Assembly (NCBI RefSeq): GCF_025655475.1
Contig: NZ_JAHTIK010000001.1
Coordinates: forward strand, 4,563,743-4,627,742
Length of the DNA stretch: 64,000 bases
Origin: Kitasatospora sp. DSM 101779
Lineage (GTDB): Bacteria; Actinomycetota; Actinomycetes; Streptomycetales; Streptomycetaceae
Direction of reading: 5' to 3'
A program made the translations under genes and the position numbers. Of the stretch, positions 43,694-51,326 are shown piece after piece. How positions within the stretch are numbered: the stretch's first letter is position 1; each line of letters opens with the position of its first letter. Below the pieces are notes generated by a model, which saw only the letters and a program-made list of their open reading frames with translations, had not been told where the DNA came from and did not search any database.

Positions 43694-44254
43694 ATGACCC
43701 GCATACCGCTCACCCCGCCCCGCACCCTGCTCAACCGCATCGGCGCCTGGTACTCCCGCCGGACGTACGGCAAGGTCCTCGACCCGGGACTCGCCCTCGG
43801 CCACAACGGCCGGGTCCTGATGTCGTTCGTCCGGATGGAGCGCGGCGTCGCCCGGTGGAACGCCCTCGACCCCGGCCTCAAGCACCTCGCCGTCATGGCC
43901 GCAGCCGCCAGGATCAACTGCTCCTGGTGCCTGGACTTCGGCCACTGGGCGGCGGACGGACTCGGCCTGCCGCTCGACAGGATCGCCCTGGTGCCGCAGT
44001 GGCGCGAGCACACCGAGGTGTTCACCGAACTCGAACAGCAGGTGATGGCCTACGCCGAGGCGATGACCGAGACCGAACCCGCCGTCACCGACGAACTCGC
44101 CGCCGCCCTGCTCGCCCGGCTCGGCGAGGCCGCCTTCGTCGAACTCACCGTCATGGCCGCGCTGGAGAACTTCCGCTCCCGCATCAACAGCGCCTTCGGC
44201 CTGACCAGCCAGGGCTTCTCCACGGCCTGCGCCGTCCCGGCCCCGGCCGCCTAG
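43694..44254 (+). CDS. carboxymuconolactone decarboxylase (AhpD-like) family protein
   Basis: A 186-residue protein with the CMD/AhpD redox motif CSWCLDFGH near residue 76 (CxxCxxxxH), inside LKHLAVMAAAARINCSWCLDFGHW. The flanking helices (HTEVFTELEQQVMAYAEAMTETEPAVTDELAAALLARLGEAAFVELTVMAALENFRSRINSAFG) match the family of peroxidase-like or decarboxylating alpha-helical proteins. In many Streptomyces this subfamily is followed by an ECF sigma factor with an attached SnoaL domain; that partner is absent here. The ATG at 43694 is preceded by CAGGAGGC. Confidence 0.88.
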   Translation: MTRIPLTPPRTLLNRIGAWYSRRTYGKVLDPGLALGHNGRVLMSFVRMERGVARWNALDPGLKHLAVMAAAARINCSWCLDFGHWAADGLGLPLDRIALVPQWREHTEVFTELEQQVMAYAEAMTETEPAVTDELAAALLARLGEAAFVELTVMAALENFRSRINSAFGLTSQGFSTACAVPAPAA

Positions 44255-44340
44255 GCGGGCCGCGCTCCGCCGCGTCCGGTCGGCGCGGTGCGGCGGAAAA
44301 CCCGCTGCGCGGCCGGACGGCCGGCTGACAGGGTTGGCCG

Positions 44341-44913
44341 ATGACCGAACTGCGCCAGATCCGGGCCGACTTCGACGAGCGCACCATCGTCGTCTACCAG
44401 GCGTACGGGCCGGCGATCGCCGGCCCGGCCGTCGCCGCCGGGCGGTTCGTCGAGCCGTTCTCCCGCGGTCGGATGACCTGGATCAAGCCCTCCTTCCGCT
44501 GGCTGATGCACCGCAGCAACTGGGCCCGCAAGCCGGGCCAGGAACGGGTGCTGGCCGTCCGGATCACCCGCGAGGGCTGGGAGCGCGCGCTGGCCGCGGC
44601 CGCCCCGACCACCGGGGACCCGGATGCGCTCGCCCGGGCCGCCGTGCACGTCCAGTGGGACCCGGAGCGGTCCGCCGCCGGTGCCGCGCTCAACCACTAC
44701 AGCATCCAGATCGGGGTGGGCCGCGCCATGATCGGCGCCTTTGTCGACGAGTGGATCGTCTCGGTCACCGACCTCACCCCGCAGGTGCACCGGATCGCCG
44801 GGCTCATCCGGGCGGGGCGCAACGCCCAGGCCGTCAGGCTGCTGCCGCCCGAACGCCCCTACCCGCTGGCCCCCGAACTGGCCCGCAGCCTCGGGATCGC
44901 GCCGCGCCGCTGA
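44341..44913 (+). CDS. DUF4291 domain protein
   Basis: A 190-residue protein that matches DUF4291 along its length: LRQIRADFDERTIVVYQAYGPAIA, the strongly conserved RMTWIKPSFRWLMHRSNWARKPGQE, VLAVRITREGWE, and WDPERSAAGAALNHYSIQIG. The family is widespread and has no proven function; recurring Arg, Trp and His residues suggest nucleotide or RNA binding, which is speculation. It is a stand-alone gene, convergent with the MarR gene at 44980. Confidence 0.88.
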   Translation: MTELRQIRADFDERTIVVYQAYGPAIAGPAVAAGRFVEPFSRGRMTWIKPSFRWLMHRSNWARKPGQERVLAVRITREGWERALAAAAPTTGDPDALARAAVHVQWDPERSAAGAALNHYSIQIGVGRAMIGAFVDEWIVSVTDLTPQVHRIAGLIRAGRNAQAVRLLPPERPYPLAPELARSLGIAPRR

Positions 44914-44979
44914 CGGCCGCACGCCGGGCCCGGATCATCGGGTGCGGATTCTCAGATGCGGGGTCTCACGTGCGGGGTC

Positions 44980-45537
44980 TCAGTCGCGGGTACTCGGGCG
45001 CGGGTTCTCGGGTGAGGGGCGGTCGGCGCCGGTGACCGCGCGGAAGTCTGCCACGAAGCGGCCCAGCAGACGGGCCAGGTCGGCGCGGTCCTGCGGGCTC
45101 CAGCCCGCCGTGGTCTCGGCCACCACCCCGCGGCGGAAGGCGTGCACCCGGTCGAGCAGCGCCCGGCCGTCCGCGGTGAGCCGCAGCAGTGAACGGCGGC
45201 CGTCCGCCTGGTCGGCCTCGCGACGAAGCAGCCCGGCGGCCAGCGCCTGGGCCGCCAGCCGACTGGCCCGCGGCTGGTCCACACCGAGCGCGGCGGCTGC
45301 CTCGGTGACGGTGAGCGCCGAGGCGTCCTCCACCGCGTCCAGCAGCTCGACCACGCCGTCGGGCGGGGTGGTCGCGGCGCCGACGGCGGCCGGTCCCGTC
45401 CGACGGGCGGCCAGTCGTGCGAGCGTCCGCCGGGACCGGCTGCGCCGGAGCGCCACCAGCGACCGGGCGATCTCGGCGACGTCGGCCGCCTGCGGTGCGG
45501 CGGCCTGCGGGGCCCCGGGAACGTCCTTGCGGTCCAT
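44980..45537 (-). CDS. MarR family regulator
   Basis: A 185-residue MarR-type winged-helix protein from ATG 45537. The HTH is LTVTEAAAALGVDQPRASRLAAQALAAGLLRREADQADGRRSLLRLTADGRALLDRV at about 85-140, flanked by the dimerisation helices (VAEIARSLVALRRSRSRRTLARL; DRADLARLLGRFVADFRAV). It is head-to-head with a second MarR gene (45602), with only 64 bases between, including the dyad at 45555-45581. It probably controls itself and the coupled regulator/nucleotidyltransferase pair. Confidence 0.88.
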   Translation of the reverse strand: MDRKDVPGAPQAAAPQAADVAEIARSLVALRRSRSRRTLARLAARRTGPAAVGAATTPPDGVVELLDAVEDASALTVTEAAAALGVDQPRASRLAAQALAAGLLRREADQADGRRSLLRLTADGRALLDRVHAFRRGVVAETTAGWSPQDRADLARLLGRFVADFRAVTGADRPSPENPRPSTRD

Positions 45538-45551
45538 CGCCGTCCAGGTCC

Positions 45552-45581
45552 ATAGTAGAGAACAATTACATGTGACTCTAC
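45552..45581. promoter_or_regulatory. shared MarR operator/promoter
   Basis: GTAGAG (45555-45560) and CTCTAC (45576-45581) form a 6-bp dyad around an AT-rich spacer in the 64-base gap between the two MarR genes. On the minus strand TAGAGT-17-TACTAT (the latter at 45557-45552) reads as a promoter for the 44980 gene, so binding at the dyad would block it. Confidence 0.6.
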
Positions 45582-45601
45582 ATGGATATGGGGGAGCTGC
45601 C

Positions 45602-46051
45602 ATGGAGACCGACCCGACCCGCCGCCCCATCGGCTACTGGCTCAAGCACCTTCATGACCTCCTCGAGGACGGCTTCGCCGCCGACCTCGCCGACCTGGGC
45701 GTCGACCGGCGCCAGTGGCAGGCCCTGCACACCCTGGCCGGCGGCCCGCTCGCGCCGGACGGCCTCGCCGCCGCCCTGGCCCCGTTCTGGCCCGACGCAC
45801 GGGCCGGTGTCGACAGCCTGCTGCACGGCCCCGCCGGCCTGGTGGCGCGCGGCTGGGCAGAACCCGCGGGCGGCGGTGCGGTCCGCCTCACCGACGCCGG
45901 CCACGACCTCCACGGCGTGGTCGAGACAAGGGTCGCGGAGCTGCGGACCGCCGTCCTCGCCGGGCTGACCCGTGATCAGTACGCCGAGACCGTGGGCGTA
46001 CTCGCCGTCATGGCGGACAACCTCGAGCGCCGCGCCGGACGCTCCGGATGA
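45602..46051 (+). CDS. second MarR-like regulator
   Basis: A 149-residue MarR-like protein: RRPIGYWLKHLHDLLEDGFAADLADLGVDRRQWQALHTLAGGPL, winged-helix core DGLAAALAPFWPDARAGVDSLLHGPAGLVARGWAEPAGGGAVRLTDAGHDLHGVV, terminal dimer helix. The ATG at 45602 has GGGGGAG about 6 bases upstream. Its TGA overlaps the ATG of the nucleotidyltransferase gene (ATGA, 46048-46051), so they are translationally coupled. It is head-to-head with another MarR gene. Confidence 0.85.
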   Translation: METDPTRRPIGYWLKHLHDLLEDGFAADLADLGVDRRQWQALHTLAGGPLAPDGLAAALAPFWPDARAGVDSLLHGPAGLVARGWAEPAGGGAVRLTDAGHDLHGVVETRVAELRTAVLAGLTRDQYAETVGVLAVMADNLERRAGRSG

Positions 46052-46935
46052 CCGCCGGCCACAGCAGCTCCGACGGCTTCGACGGCTCGGGCGGCCACAG
46101 CGGCTCCGGCGGCCACGGTGACAAGAACCTTGCCGGGCGCGGGCTCGCCCCGGACGGAACCATCGCCCGCGAGGGGTCCCTCGACCGCGTCCCGACGGTG
46201 TTCCGGGCGCTCGTCGAGACCACTCGTACCCGGATCGCCGCGCTCTTCGGACCCGACCGGCTGCACAGCGCCTACCTCTACGGCAGCATCCCGCGCGGGA
46301 CGGCCGTCCCCGGGGTCTCCGACCTCGACCTGCTGCTCGCCCTGCGGCGGGAGCCCACCGCGGTCGACCGCACCGATGCGGAGGCCCTCGGAGCCGGCCT
46401 CGACCGGGACTTCCCGGTGGTCGACGGCGCCGGGGTGCTCGTCTTCGGTGCCGACGCCCTGCTCAGCCCGCTGGAACGGCACGACCTGGGCTTCTTCGTC
46501 GCCTGCCTCTGTACGCCGTTGATCGGGGACGACCTGGCCGTCCGGCTGCCCCGCTACCGGCCCGGCCGGGTGCTCGCCCGCGAGACCAATGGCGACCTGG
46601 CGCTCGCCCTGCCCTGCTGGCGGGAACGGATCGCCGCGGCCGCCGGGGACGACGACCGCCGTCGGCTCGTCCGGGGGATCTCCCGCAGGCTGGTCCGGAC
46701 GGGCTTCACCCTGGTCATGCCGGACTGGAACGGCTGGACGAGCGACCTCGCCCGGTCCGCCGAGATCTTCGCCGCCCGCTACCCCGCCCGCGCCGAACAC
46801 ATGCGGCTGGCCGCTGTCGCCGCCCGCACCCCCACCCCCGACCCCGCCGTGCTGACCCTCCTCGTCACCGATCTGGCCCCCTGGCTCGCCGCCGAGTACA
46901 CCGCCGTCCACGGTCGCAAGGCGCCCCGCCCCTGA
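46048..46935 (+). CDS. nucleotidyltransferase-fold (Pol beta superfamily) protein
   Basis: A 295-residue protein. After an unusual Gly/Ser/His-rich N-terminal stretch (1-25), the NTase core begins near 50: VPTVFRALVETTRTRIAALFG, then the catalytic signature YLYGSIPRGTAVPGVSDLDLLL (GSxxRGxxxxxSDxD, metal-binding Asp pair), followed by DRDFPVVDGAGVLVFG. This is the fold of aminoglycoside adenylyltransferases, MNT-like toxins-antitoxins and lincosamide transferases. The C-terminal helical part does not identify the substrate. It is coupled to the MarR-like gene, so is probably regulated through the shared promoter. Confidence 0.82.
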   Translation: MTAGHSSSDGFDGSGGHSGSGGHGDKNLAGRGLAPDGTIAREGSLDRVPTVFRALVETTRTRIAALFGPDRLHSAYLYGSIPRGTAVPGVSDLDLLLALRREPTAVDRTDAEALGAGLDRDFPVVDGAGVLVFGADALLSPLERHDLGFFVACLCTPLIGDDLAVRLPRYRPGRVLARETNGDLALALPCWRERIAAAAGDDDRRRLVRGISRRLVRTGFTLVMPDWNGWTSDLARSAEIFAARYPARAEHMRLAAVAARTPTPDPAVLTLLVTDLAPWLAAEYTAVHGRKAPRP

Positions 46936-47024
46936 TGCGCCGCCCGCGTGCTCTTGTGCCCCCTGCCCGGGCGTACGGGCGGACGGGCGGCGTACGGACG
47001 ACGCGATTGCTGCAGTTAGCAGCG

Positions 47025-47056
47025 TGCTTGCAATTGCAAGCAGCGCTGTGCATGCT
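47025..47056 (+). promoter_or_regulatory. palindromic operator over a leaderless promoter of the XRE gene
   Basis: TGCTTGCAATTGCAAGCA (47025-47042) is a perfect 18-bp palindrome. TTGCAA (47028-47033) is followed after exactly 17 bases by CATGCT (47051-47056), a plausible -35/-10 pair that would start transcription at or just before the ATG at 47063, giving a leaderless message. The palindrome overlaps the -35, as expected for autorepression by the XRE regulator. Confidence 0.65.
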
Positions 47057-47062
47057 GGTGGC

Positions 47063-47449
47063 ATGGCCTCACTGAACGTCGGCTCGCTCGGCGAGTACAT
47101 CCGCGAGCAGCGGCGGAACGCACAGTTCTCGCTGCGGCAGCTGGCCGAGGCTGCCGGGGTGTCCAACCCCTACCTCAGCCAGATCGAGCGCGGGCTGCGC
47201 AAGCCGAGTGCGGAGATCCTCCAGCAGATCGCCAAGGCGCTGCGGATCTCGGCCGAGACGCTCTACGTGCAGGCCGGAATCCTGGAGGAGCGGCGCGAGG
47301 AAGGACTCGAACTCCGCGTCGCGATCCTCGCCGACCCCCTGATCAACGAGCGGCAGAAGCAGGCCCTGCTCGCCGTCTACGACGCCTTCCTCAAGGAGAA
47401 CCGCGAGAGCGGACCCGCTCCCGACGCGTCTCCTGCCGCAGAGGACTGA
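47063..47449 (+). CDS. XRE-family helix-turn-helix regulator
   Basis: A 128-residue protein. The HTH_XRE (Cro/C1) domain fills residues 6-66: VGSLGEYIREQRRNAQFSLRQLAEAAGVSNPYLSQIERGLRKPSAEILQQIAKALRISAETLYVQAGIL. The C-terminal helix (DPLINERQKQALLAVYDAFLKEN) is typical of a Streptomyces family usually found next to the HbhA-like gene that follows here. Autoregulation through the 18-bp palindrome is likely. Start at ATG 47063. Confidence 0.92.
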   Translation: MASLNVGSLGEYIREQRRNAQFSLRQLAEAAGVSNPYLSQIERGLRKPSAEILQQIAKALRISAETLYVQAGILEERREEGLELRVAILADPLINERQKQALLAVYDAFLKENRESGPAPDASPAAED

Positions 47450-47532
47450 CCCGCCGTCGGGACGAAGGCGCCCCGACCGCGGCAACCGCACGAGACCACC
47501 GCACGCACCAGCAACGCCCGGGAGGACCGGCC

Positions 47533-48093
47533 ATGCCGATCACCGACGACATCAAGAAGACCCTCAGCGACCCGACCCCGCTCTACGCCCTCGCCGGCGC
47601 CGGCGACCTCGCGTACGAGAAGCTCCGCGAAGTTCCCGGCAAGGTCGAGGCGCTCGCCGCCGACCGCAAGGCCGCCCAGGAGAAGGCCGCCGCCCGGCTG
47701 CAGGAGGCGCAGAGCCTGCTGGTCGAGGCCCAGGGCAAGGTCACCGAGGCCGTCACCGCGCTGCCGGCCGAGCTCAAGGACCTGAAGGAGCTCCAGGAGA
47801 AGGCCCAGACCTTCGCCCTGCAGCAGGTCGGCCGCGCCGCCGAGTTCGCGGTCAAGGCCAAGGAGGCCTACGACGAGCTGGCCGAGCGGGGCAAGGCCGT
47901 CGTCGAGAAGAACCGCGGAGGCTCCGCCGAGCCCGCCGGCGAGGTGGCCGCCGAGGCCGAGGTGACCGAGGTCGCCCTCGACGCCGAGCCGGCCCAGGTC
48001 GAGCCCGCCGAGGAGAGCACCCAGAACGGGGCGGCCGCGTCGGCCTCCACCGCCAAGAAGGCCACCCGGGCCCGCAAGTCCACCGGCAAGTAA
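47533..48093 (+). CDS. HbhA-like coiled-coil protein
   Basis: A 186-residue protein resembling mycobacterial heparin-binding haemagglutinin. The N-terminus (MPITDDIKKTLSDPTPLYALAGAGDLAYEKLREVPGKVEAL) and the long Ala/Lys/Glu coiled-coil (DRKAAQEKAAARLQEAQSLLVEAQGKVTEAV...) match HbhA; the C-terminus is Lys/Ala-rich (TAKKATRARKSTGK). There is no signal peptide. In Streptomyces this gene is conserved after the XRE gene, which suggests an unknown conserved cell-envelope or lipid-related role. GGGAGG precedes the ATG at 47533. Confidence 0.85.
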   Translation: MPITDDIKKTLSDPTPLYALAGAGDLAYEKLREVPGKVEALAADRKAAQEKAAARLQEAQSLLVEAQGKVTEAVTALPAELKDLKELQEKAQTFALQQVGRAAEFAVKAKEAYDELAERGKAVVEKNRGGSAEPAGEVAAEAEVTEVALDAEPAQVEPAEESTQNGAAASASTAKKATRARKSTGK

Positions 48094-48207
48094 CGCCCGG
48101 TCCGCCGTCCCGGGCACGCCCGGGCGGTTCGGATCGTTGTCCCCGACGCGGGGCGTCCGCCGTGCCACCATGGGCGGAGGAGCCGAGGCCGCAGTGAGGA
48201 GTCCGCA

Positions 48208-48546
48208 GTGTTCCACATCCTGCTCTTCGACGTGCTCAACCCCTTCTGGTGGTTGTCCGTCGCGATCATCGGCTTCAAGCTGTTCGCCTTCGTGGACGCG
48301 GCGATCCGCCGCGAGGACGCCTACCGGGCCGCGGACAAGAAGACCAAGGGCTTCTGGCTGATCGTCCTGGGGCTCGCGCTCGGTCTCGACCTGCTCCTCG
48401 GTGCCAACGTCCTCGGCAACTTCCTCACCCTGATCGGCCTGGTCGCGGCCATCGTGTACGTCGTCGACGTGCGGCCCGCGATCAAGCAGCTCACCGACGG
48501 CCGGGGCGGCGGCCGCCGGAACATCGGCCCGTACGGGCCCTGGTAG
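48208..48546 (+). CDS. DUF2516 family membrane protein
   Basis: A 112-residue protein with two or three TM helices: LLFDVLNPFWWLSVAIIGFKLFAFVDA and FWLIVLGLALGLDLLLGANVLGNFLTLIGLVAAIVYVVDVRPAI. The charged loop RREDAYRAADKKTKGFW and the C-terminal RNIGPYGPW are typical of DUF2516, a conserved actinobacterial family of unknown function. GTG start at 48208 with GAGGAG upstream. Confidence 0.88.
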   Translation: MFHILLFDVLNPFWWLSVAIIGFKLFAFVDAAIRREDAYRAADKKTKGFWLIVLGLALGLDLLLGANVLGNFLTLIGLVAAIVYVVDVRPAIKQLTDGRGGGRRNIGPYGPW

Positions 48547-48580
48547 GAGCATCCGTCCGACGACGCTCCGTCCGACGACA

Positions 48581-48624
48581 CGCCGAGAGGGCGGCACCCC
48601 CGCGGGGGTGCCGCCCTCTCGGCG
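48581..48624. terminator. strong bidirectional terminator hairpin
   Basis: A perfect 20-bp inverted repeat (arms 48581-48600 and 48605-48624) with a 4-base loop lies between the stop of the DUF2516 gene (48546) and that of the convergent phosphatase gene (48633). It ends the transcripts of both strands. Confidence 0.88.
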
Positions 48625-48632
48625 TCCGTGGC

Positions 48633-50243
48633 TCAGCCCATCAGGGCGGGCACCGGATTGCGCTCGAGCAGCAGCACGGCGACGTCGTCCGTCAGCGAGC
48701 CGCCGTTCAGCTCCTCGACCTCGGCGAGCGCACTGTCGACCAGCCGGCCCCGGGTGAGCCCGGTCGCGTGGTGGTCGGCGATCAGCTCGATCAGACCGTC
48801 CTGGCCGAGGCGGCGCGACCCGGCCCCGACCCGGCCCTCGACCAGGCCGTCGGTGTAGAGCAGCAGGCTCCACCCGGGCTGCAGGTCCAGCTCGACTGCG
48901 GGCCAGGCGGCCAGCCCGTCGTCGCACGGCAGCAGGCCGAGCGCCGGACCGGCCTGGTCGGCCGGCAGCAGCCGCGGCGGCCCCTCGGGGCCCAGCAGCA
49001 GCGGCGCCGGGTGGCCGGCCAGGAACAGTCGTGCCGTCTCGACCGGCAGGCCGTCGGCCGTGCCGCTCGGGGCCGTGCCGTCGGCCGGTGCGGCGTCGGT
49101 GGCCCCCGGGCCGGGGACGAGCACCAGCATGCACAGCGTGGCGAAGATCTCGTCGCTGCGCCGCTCGTGCTCCAGGACGTGCTGCAGGGTGGTGAGCAGC
49201 TCCTGCCCGGTGAGCCCGGCGAAGACCAAGGTCCGCCACGCTATCCGCAGGGCCACGCCGAGCGCGGCCTCGTCCGGCCCGTGCCCGCAGACGTCGCCGA
49301 TGACCACGTGCACCGTGCCGTCGTCGGTGCGGACGGCGTCGTAGAAGTCGCCGCCGAGCAGTGCCCGGCGGCGGCCGGGCCGGTAGCGGCGGGTGAAGGC
49401 CAGCCCGGCCCCGTCGAGCAGCGGGGTCGGCAGCAGGTGCCGCTGCAGGCGGGCGTTCTCCTGGCCGCGGAGCTCCGCCTCGACCAGCCGGCGCTGCGAC
49501 TCGTCCGCCCGCTTGCGCTCGACCGCGTACCGCAGGGCGCGAGCCAGCAGCGGGCCGTCCGTCTCGCGCTTGACCAGGAAGTCCTGGGCACCGGCGGCCA
49601 CCGCCGCGGCACCGAGCTCGGCGCCGGCCGCGTCGGTGAGGACGACCAGCGCGACGTGCGGGGCGCGGCGGCGCAGCTCGCGCAGCCCGTCCAGCCCGTC
49701 GGACGGGAAGTGCTCGTCGACGGCGTGCCCGCCGTGCGGGCCGTGGGCCGGGGCGGCGAGGTCGAGCAGCACGCAGTTGAAGTCGACCGGGCGGGAACGG
49801 TTGCGACGGACGGCCATCGGGACGGGGGCCAGCAGCGCGGCGGCCTCCTCGATGCCCTCGGCGCGGTGCAGCTCGACCCGGGCGCCGCTCTCGGCGACCA
49901 GCGACTCGATCAGGCTGAGGTCCTCGGTGTCGCCGTCCGCGATGACCAGCAGCCGGTACGGCGCCTGGTCGGACGGCTCGCCCCGCTCGGGCGAGGTCGT
50001 CCGCGGATGCGGTATCGGTGCGGGCTCGCGGGCCCCCTCGGGATGGGCCGACCTGCCGGGGGCGCCGGTGTCCGCGGCCCCCTTGGCGCGCTGGGCGACC
50101 GGTCGGCCGGCGGCGGTGCGCCCGGCCGCGGCGGTGGTGGGCGTGCTCGTTCCGGTGCCCGCGCGGCGCGCGGTTTCGGCGGCATCGGCGGTGCCGAACC
50201 TGGCAGCGGCAGCGGATGCCCGCCCGTCTCCCGTTGCGGGCAT
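48633..50243 (-). CDS. receiver-PP2C (SpoIIE-type) serine/threonine phosphatase
   Basis: A 536-residue protein. The ATG at 50243 has GGAAGG just upstream. A low-complexity N-terminal region (1-95) is followed by a response-regulator receiver domain at about 97-235 (RLLVIADGDTEDLSLIESLVAES ... FNCVLLDLAAP with the phospho-acceptor-type Asp, VALVVLTDAAGAE, AQDFLVKRE), a short helical linker (LRGQENARLQRHLLPTPLL), and a SpoIIE/PP2C domain (LLGGDFYDAVRTDDGTVHVVIGDVCGHGPDEAA ... YTDGLVEGR ... LTDDVAVLLLERN) with its metal-binding Asp residues. In this family phosphorylation of the receiver tunes phosphatase action on anti-sigma antagonists. Confidence 0.92.
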   Translation of the reverse strand: MPATGDGRASAAAARFGTADAAETARRAGTGTSTPTTAAAGRTAAGRPVAQRAKGAADTGAPGRSAHPEGAREPAPIPHPRTTSPERGEPSDQAPYRLLVIADGDTEDLSLIESLVAESGARVELHRAEGIEEAAALLAPVPMAVRRNRSRPVDFNCVLLDLAAPAHGPHGGHAVDEHFPSDGLDGLRELRRRAPHVALVVLTDAAGAELGAAAVAAGAQDFLVKRETDGPLLARALRYAVERKRADESQRRLVEAELRGQENARLQRHLLPTPLLDGAGLAFTRRYRPGRRRALLGGDFYDAVRTDDGTVHVVIGDVCGHGPDEAALGVALRIAWRTLVFAGLTGQELLTTLQHVLEHERRSDEIFATLCMLVLVPGPGATDAAPADGTAPSGTADGLPVETARLFLAGHPAPLLLGPEGPPRLLPADQAGPALGLLPCDDGLAAWPAVELDLQPGWSLLLYTDGLVEGRVGAGSRRLGQDGLIELIADHHATGLTRGRLVDSALAEVEELNGGSLTDDVAVLLLERNPVPALMG

Positions 50244-50459
50244 TGGTCGATCCTTCCTTTCCCCGACTGCCCAACGGCTGACGTCCGTGCGCAGTGCCCG
50301 CCTGGCACCGCGGGTCGAGGAGCTTCTCGCGACCATAACGTGATCTCCGGGGATTTCTCTGACTGGCGGCCGCTGCTGTGGTTATTGCCACGCTGTCGGC
50401 GGCGTTCGCGGTTACCGTGAGGGCCCTGCGAAGGGGGGACTGACAGGAGGTCGGTGGTG

Positions 50460-51008
50460 GTGACGCAGATCACGCTTGTGCAGGGTGACATCACGGATCA
50501 GCAGGTGGACGTGGTGGTGAACGCCGCGAACTCGTCGCTGCTGGGTGGCGGCGGGGTGGACGGCGCGATCCACCGCAGGGGCGGTCCGGACATCCTGGCG
50601 GACTGCCGTCGGTTGCGGGCCTCGCACTACGGCAAGGGGTTGCCGACCGGCCGGGCCGTCGCGACGACGGCCGGGCGGCTGCCGGCCCGGTGGGTGGTGC
50701 ACACCGTGGGGCCGGTGTTCCTGGCGGAGGATCGGGCGGAACGGGCTGGGCTGCTGGCCTCCTGCTATCGGGAGTCGCTCAGGGTGGCGGTGGAGCTGGG
50801 GGCGCGCTCGGTGGCGTTCCCGGCGATCTCGGCCGGGATCTACGGGTGGCCGCTGGACGACGCGGCGCGGATCGCCCTCACGACGGTCGCGGACGAGGTG
50901 GCAGGGGGCGGGGCCGGCGAGGTGGCCGAAGTGCGCTTCGTGCTGTTCGGGGCCGAGGTGTACGGAGTGTTCGAGCAGGTATGGCGCGCGTTGGAGTCGG
51001 AGGGCTGA
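50460..51008 (+). CDS. macro domain protein (O-acetyl-ADP-ribose deacetylase, YmdB/MacroD type)
   Basis: A 182-residue single macro domain. Motifs: ITLVQGDITDQQVDVVVNAANSSLLGGGGVDGAIHRRGGPDIL (first loop, with catalytic-type Asn-Ala-Ala-Asn and Gly cluster), WVVHTVGPVF, and VAFPAISAGIYGWPLDDAARIAL. This enzyme family hydrolyses ADP-ribose esters. Three GTG codons lie in a row (50454, 50457, 50460); the last has AGGAGG at a good distance. Divergent from the phosphatase gene. Confidence 0.92.
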   Translation: MTQITLVQGDITDQQVDVVVNAANSSLLGGGGVDGAIHRRGGPDILADCRRLRASHYGKGLPTGRAVATTAGRLPARWVVHTVGPVFLAEDRAERAGLLASCYRESLRVAVELGARSVAFPAISAGIYGWPLDDAARIALTTVADEVAGGGAGEVAEVRFVLFGAEVYGVFEQVWRALESEG

Positions 51009-51326
51009 GCGGCCGACCCGTCCGCAGCGGCGCCGGTCTCGCGGGTGTTCGGGGATGGGTGGGTCGTCGCGTGCAGGTCGTCGCGTGCGGGCGGTCGCGT
51101 GCGGGTGGTCGCTTGTTTGCGGGTCGTCGCGTGGCGGTCGTGGTGCGTGACGCAGAGGAACTGACGGCGCCTCACGTGGCGGTCGGCAGTTCGTGCGATC
51201 GATTCCATGGTGACGTGACGAGCCGTCAACACGCCAGAGGAATTCGATAACTCGTTCGAGTGAATCCGCCGCTCCGCACAGCCGAGCCGTTCCGCAGGCG
51301 CGCGCCGGTGCGGCCGGGCCGACCGG
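51009..51326. other. 318-base gap with degenerate 14-bp tandem repeats
   Basis: The stretch 51062-51140 repeats GGTCGTCGCGTGC with a period near 14 (51062, 51076, then GCGGTCGCGTGC, GTGGTCGCTTG, GGTCGTCGCGTGG). No gene with convincing codon bias was seen on either strand; reverse frames read repetitive ATTRxR peptide. An AT-richer part (51190-51260, GAATTCGATAACTCG) follows and has no recognised site. The gap separates the macro-domain gene from the convergent methyltransferase gene. Confidence 0.65.

Noticed and set aside
46048..46935. Nucleotidyltransferase as an aminoglycoside resistance gene
   Set aside because: Only the general NTase signature is visible; the C-terminal part does not identify an ANT subtype, so no resistance function is claimed.
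51062..51140. Tandem repeats considered as a CRISPR array
   Set aside because: Unit about 14 bases with no unique spacers between copies and no cas genes in the window.
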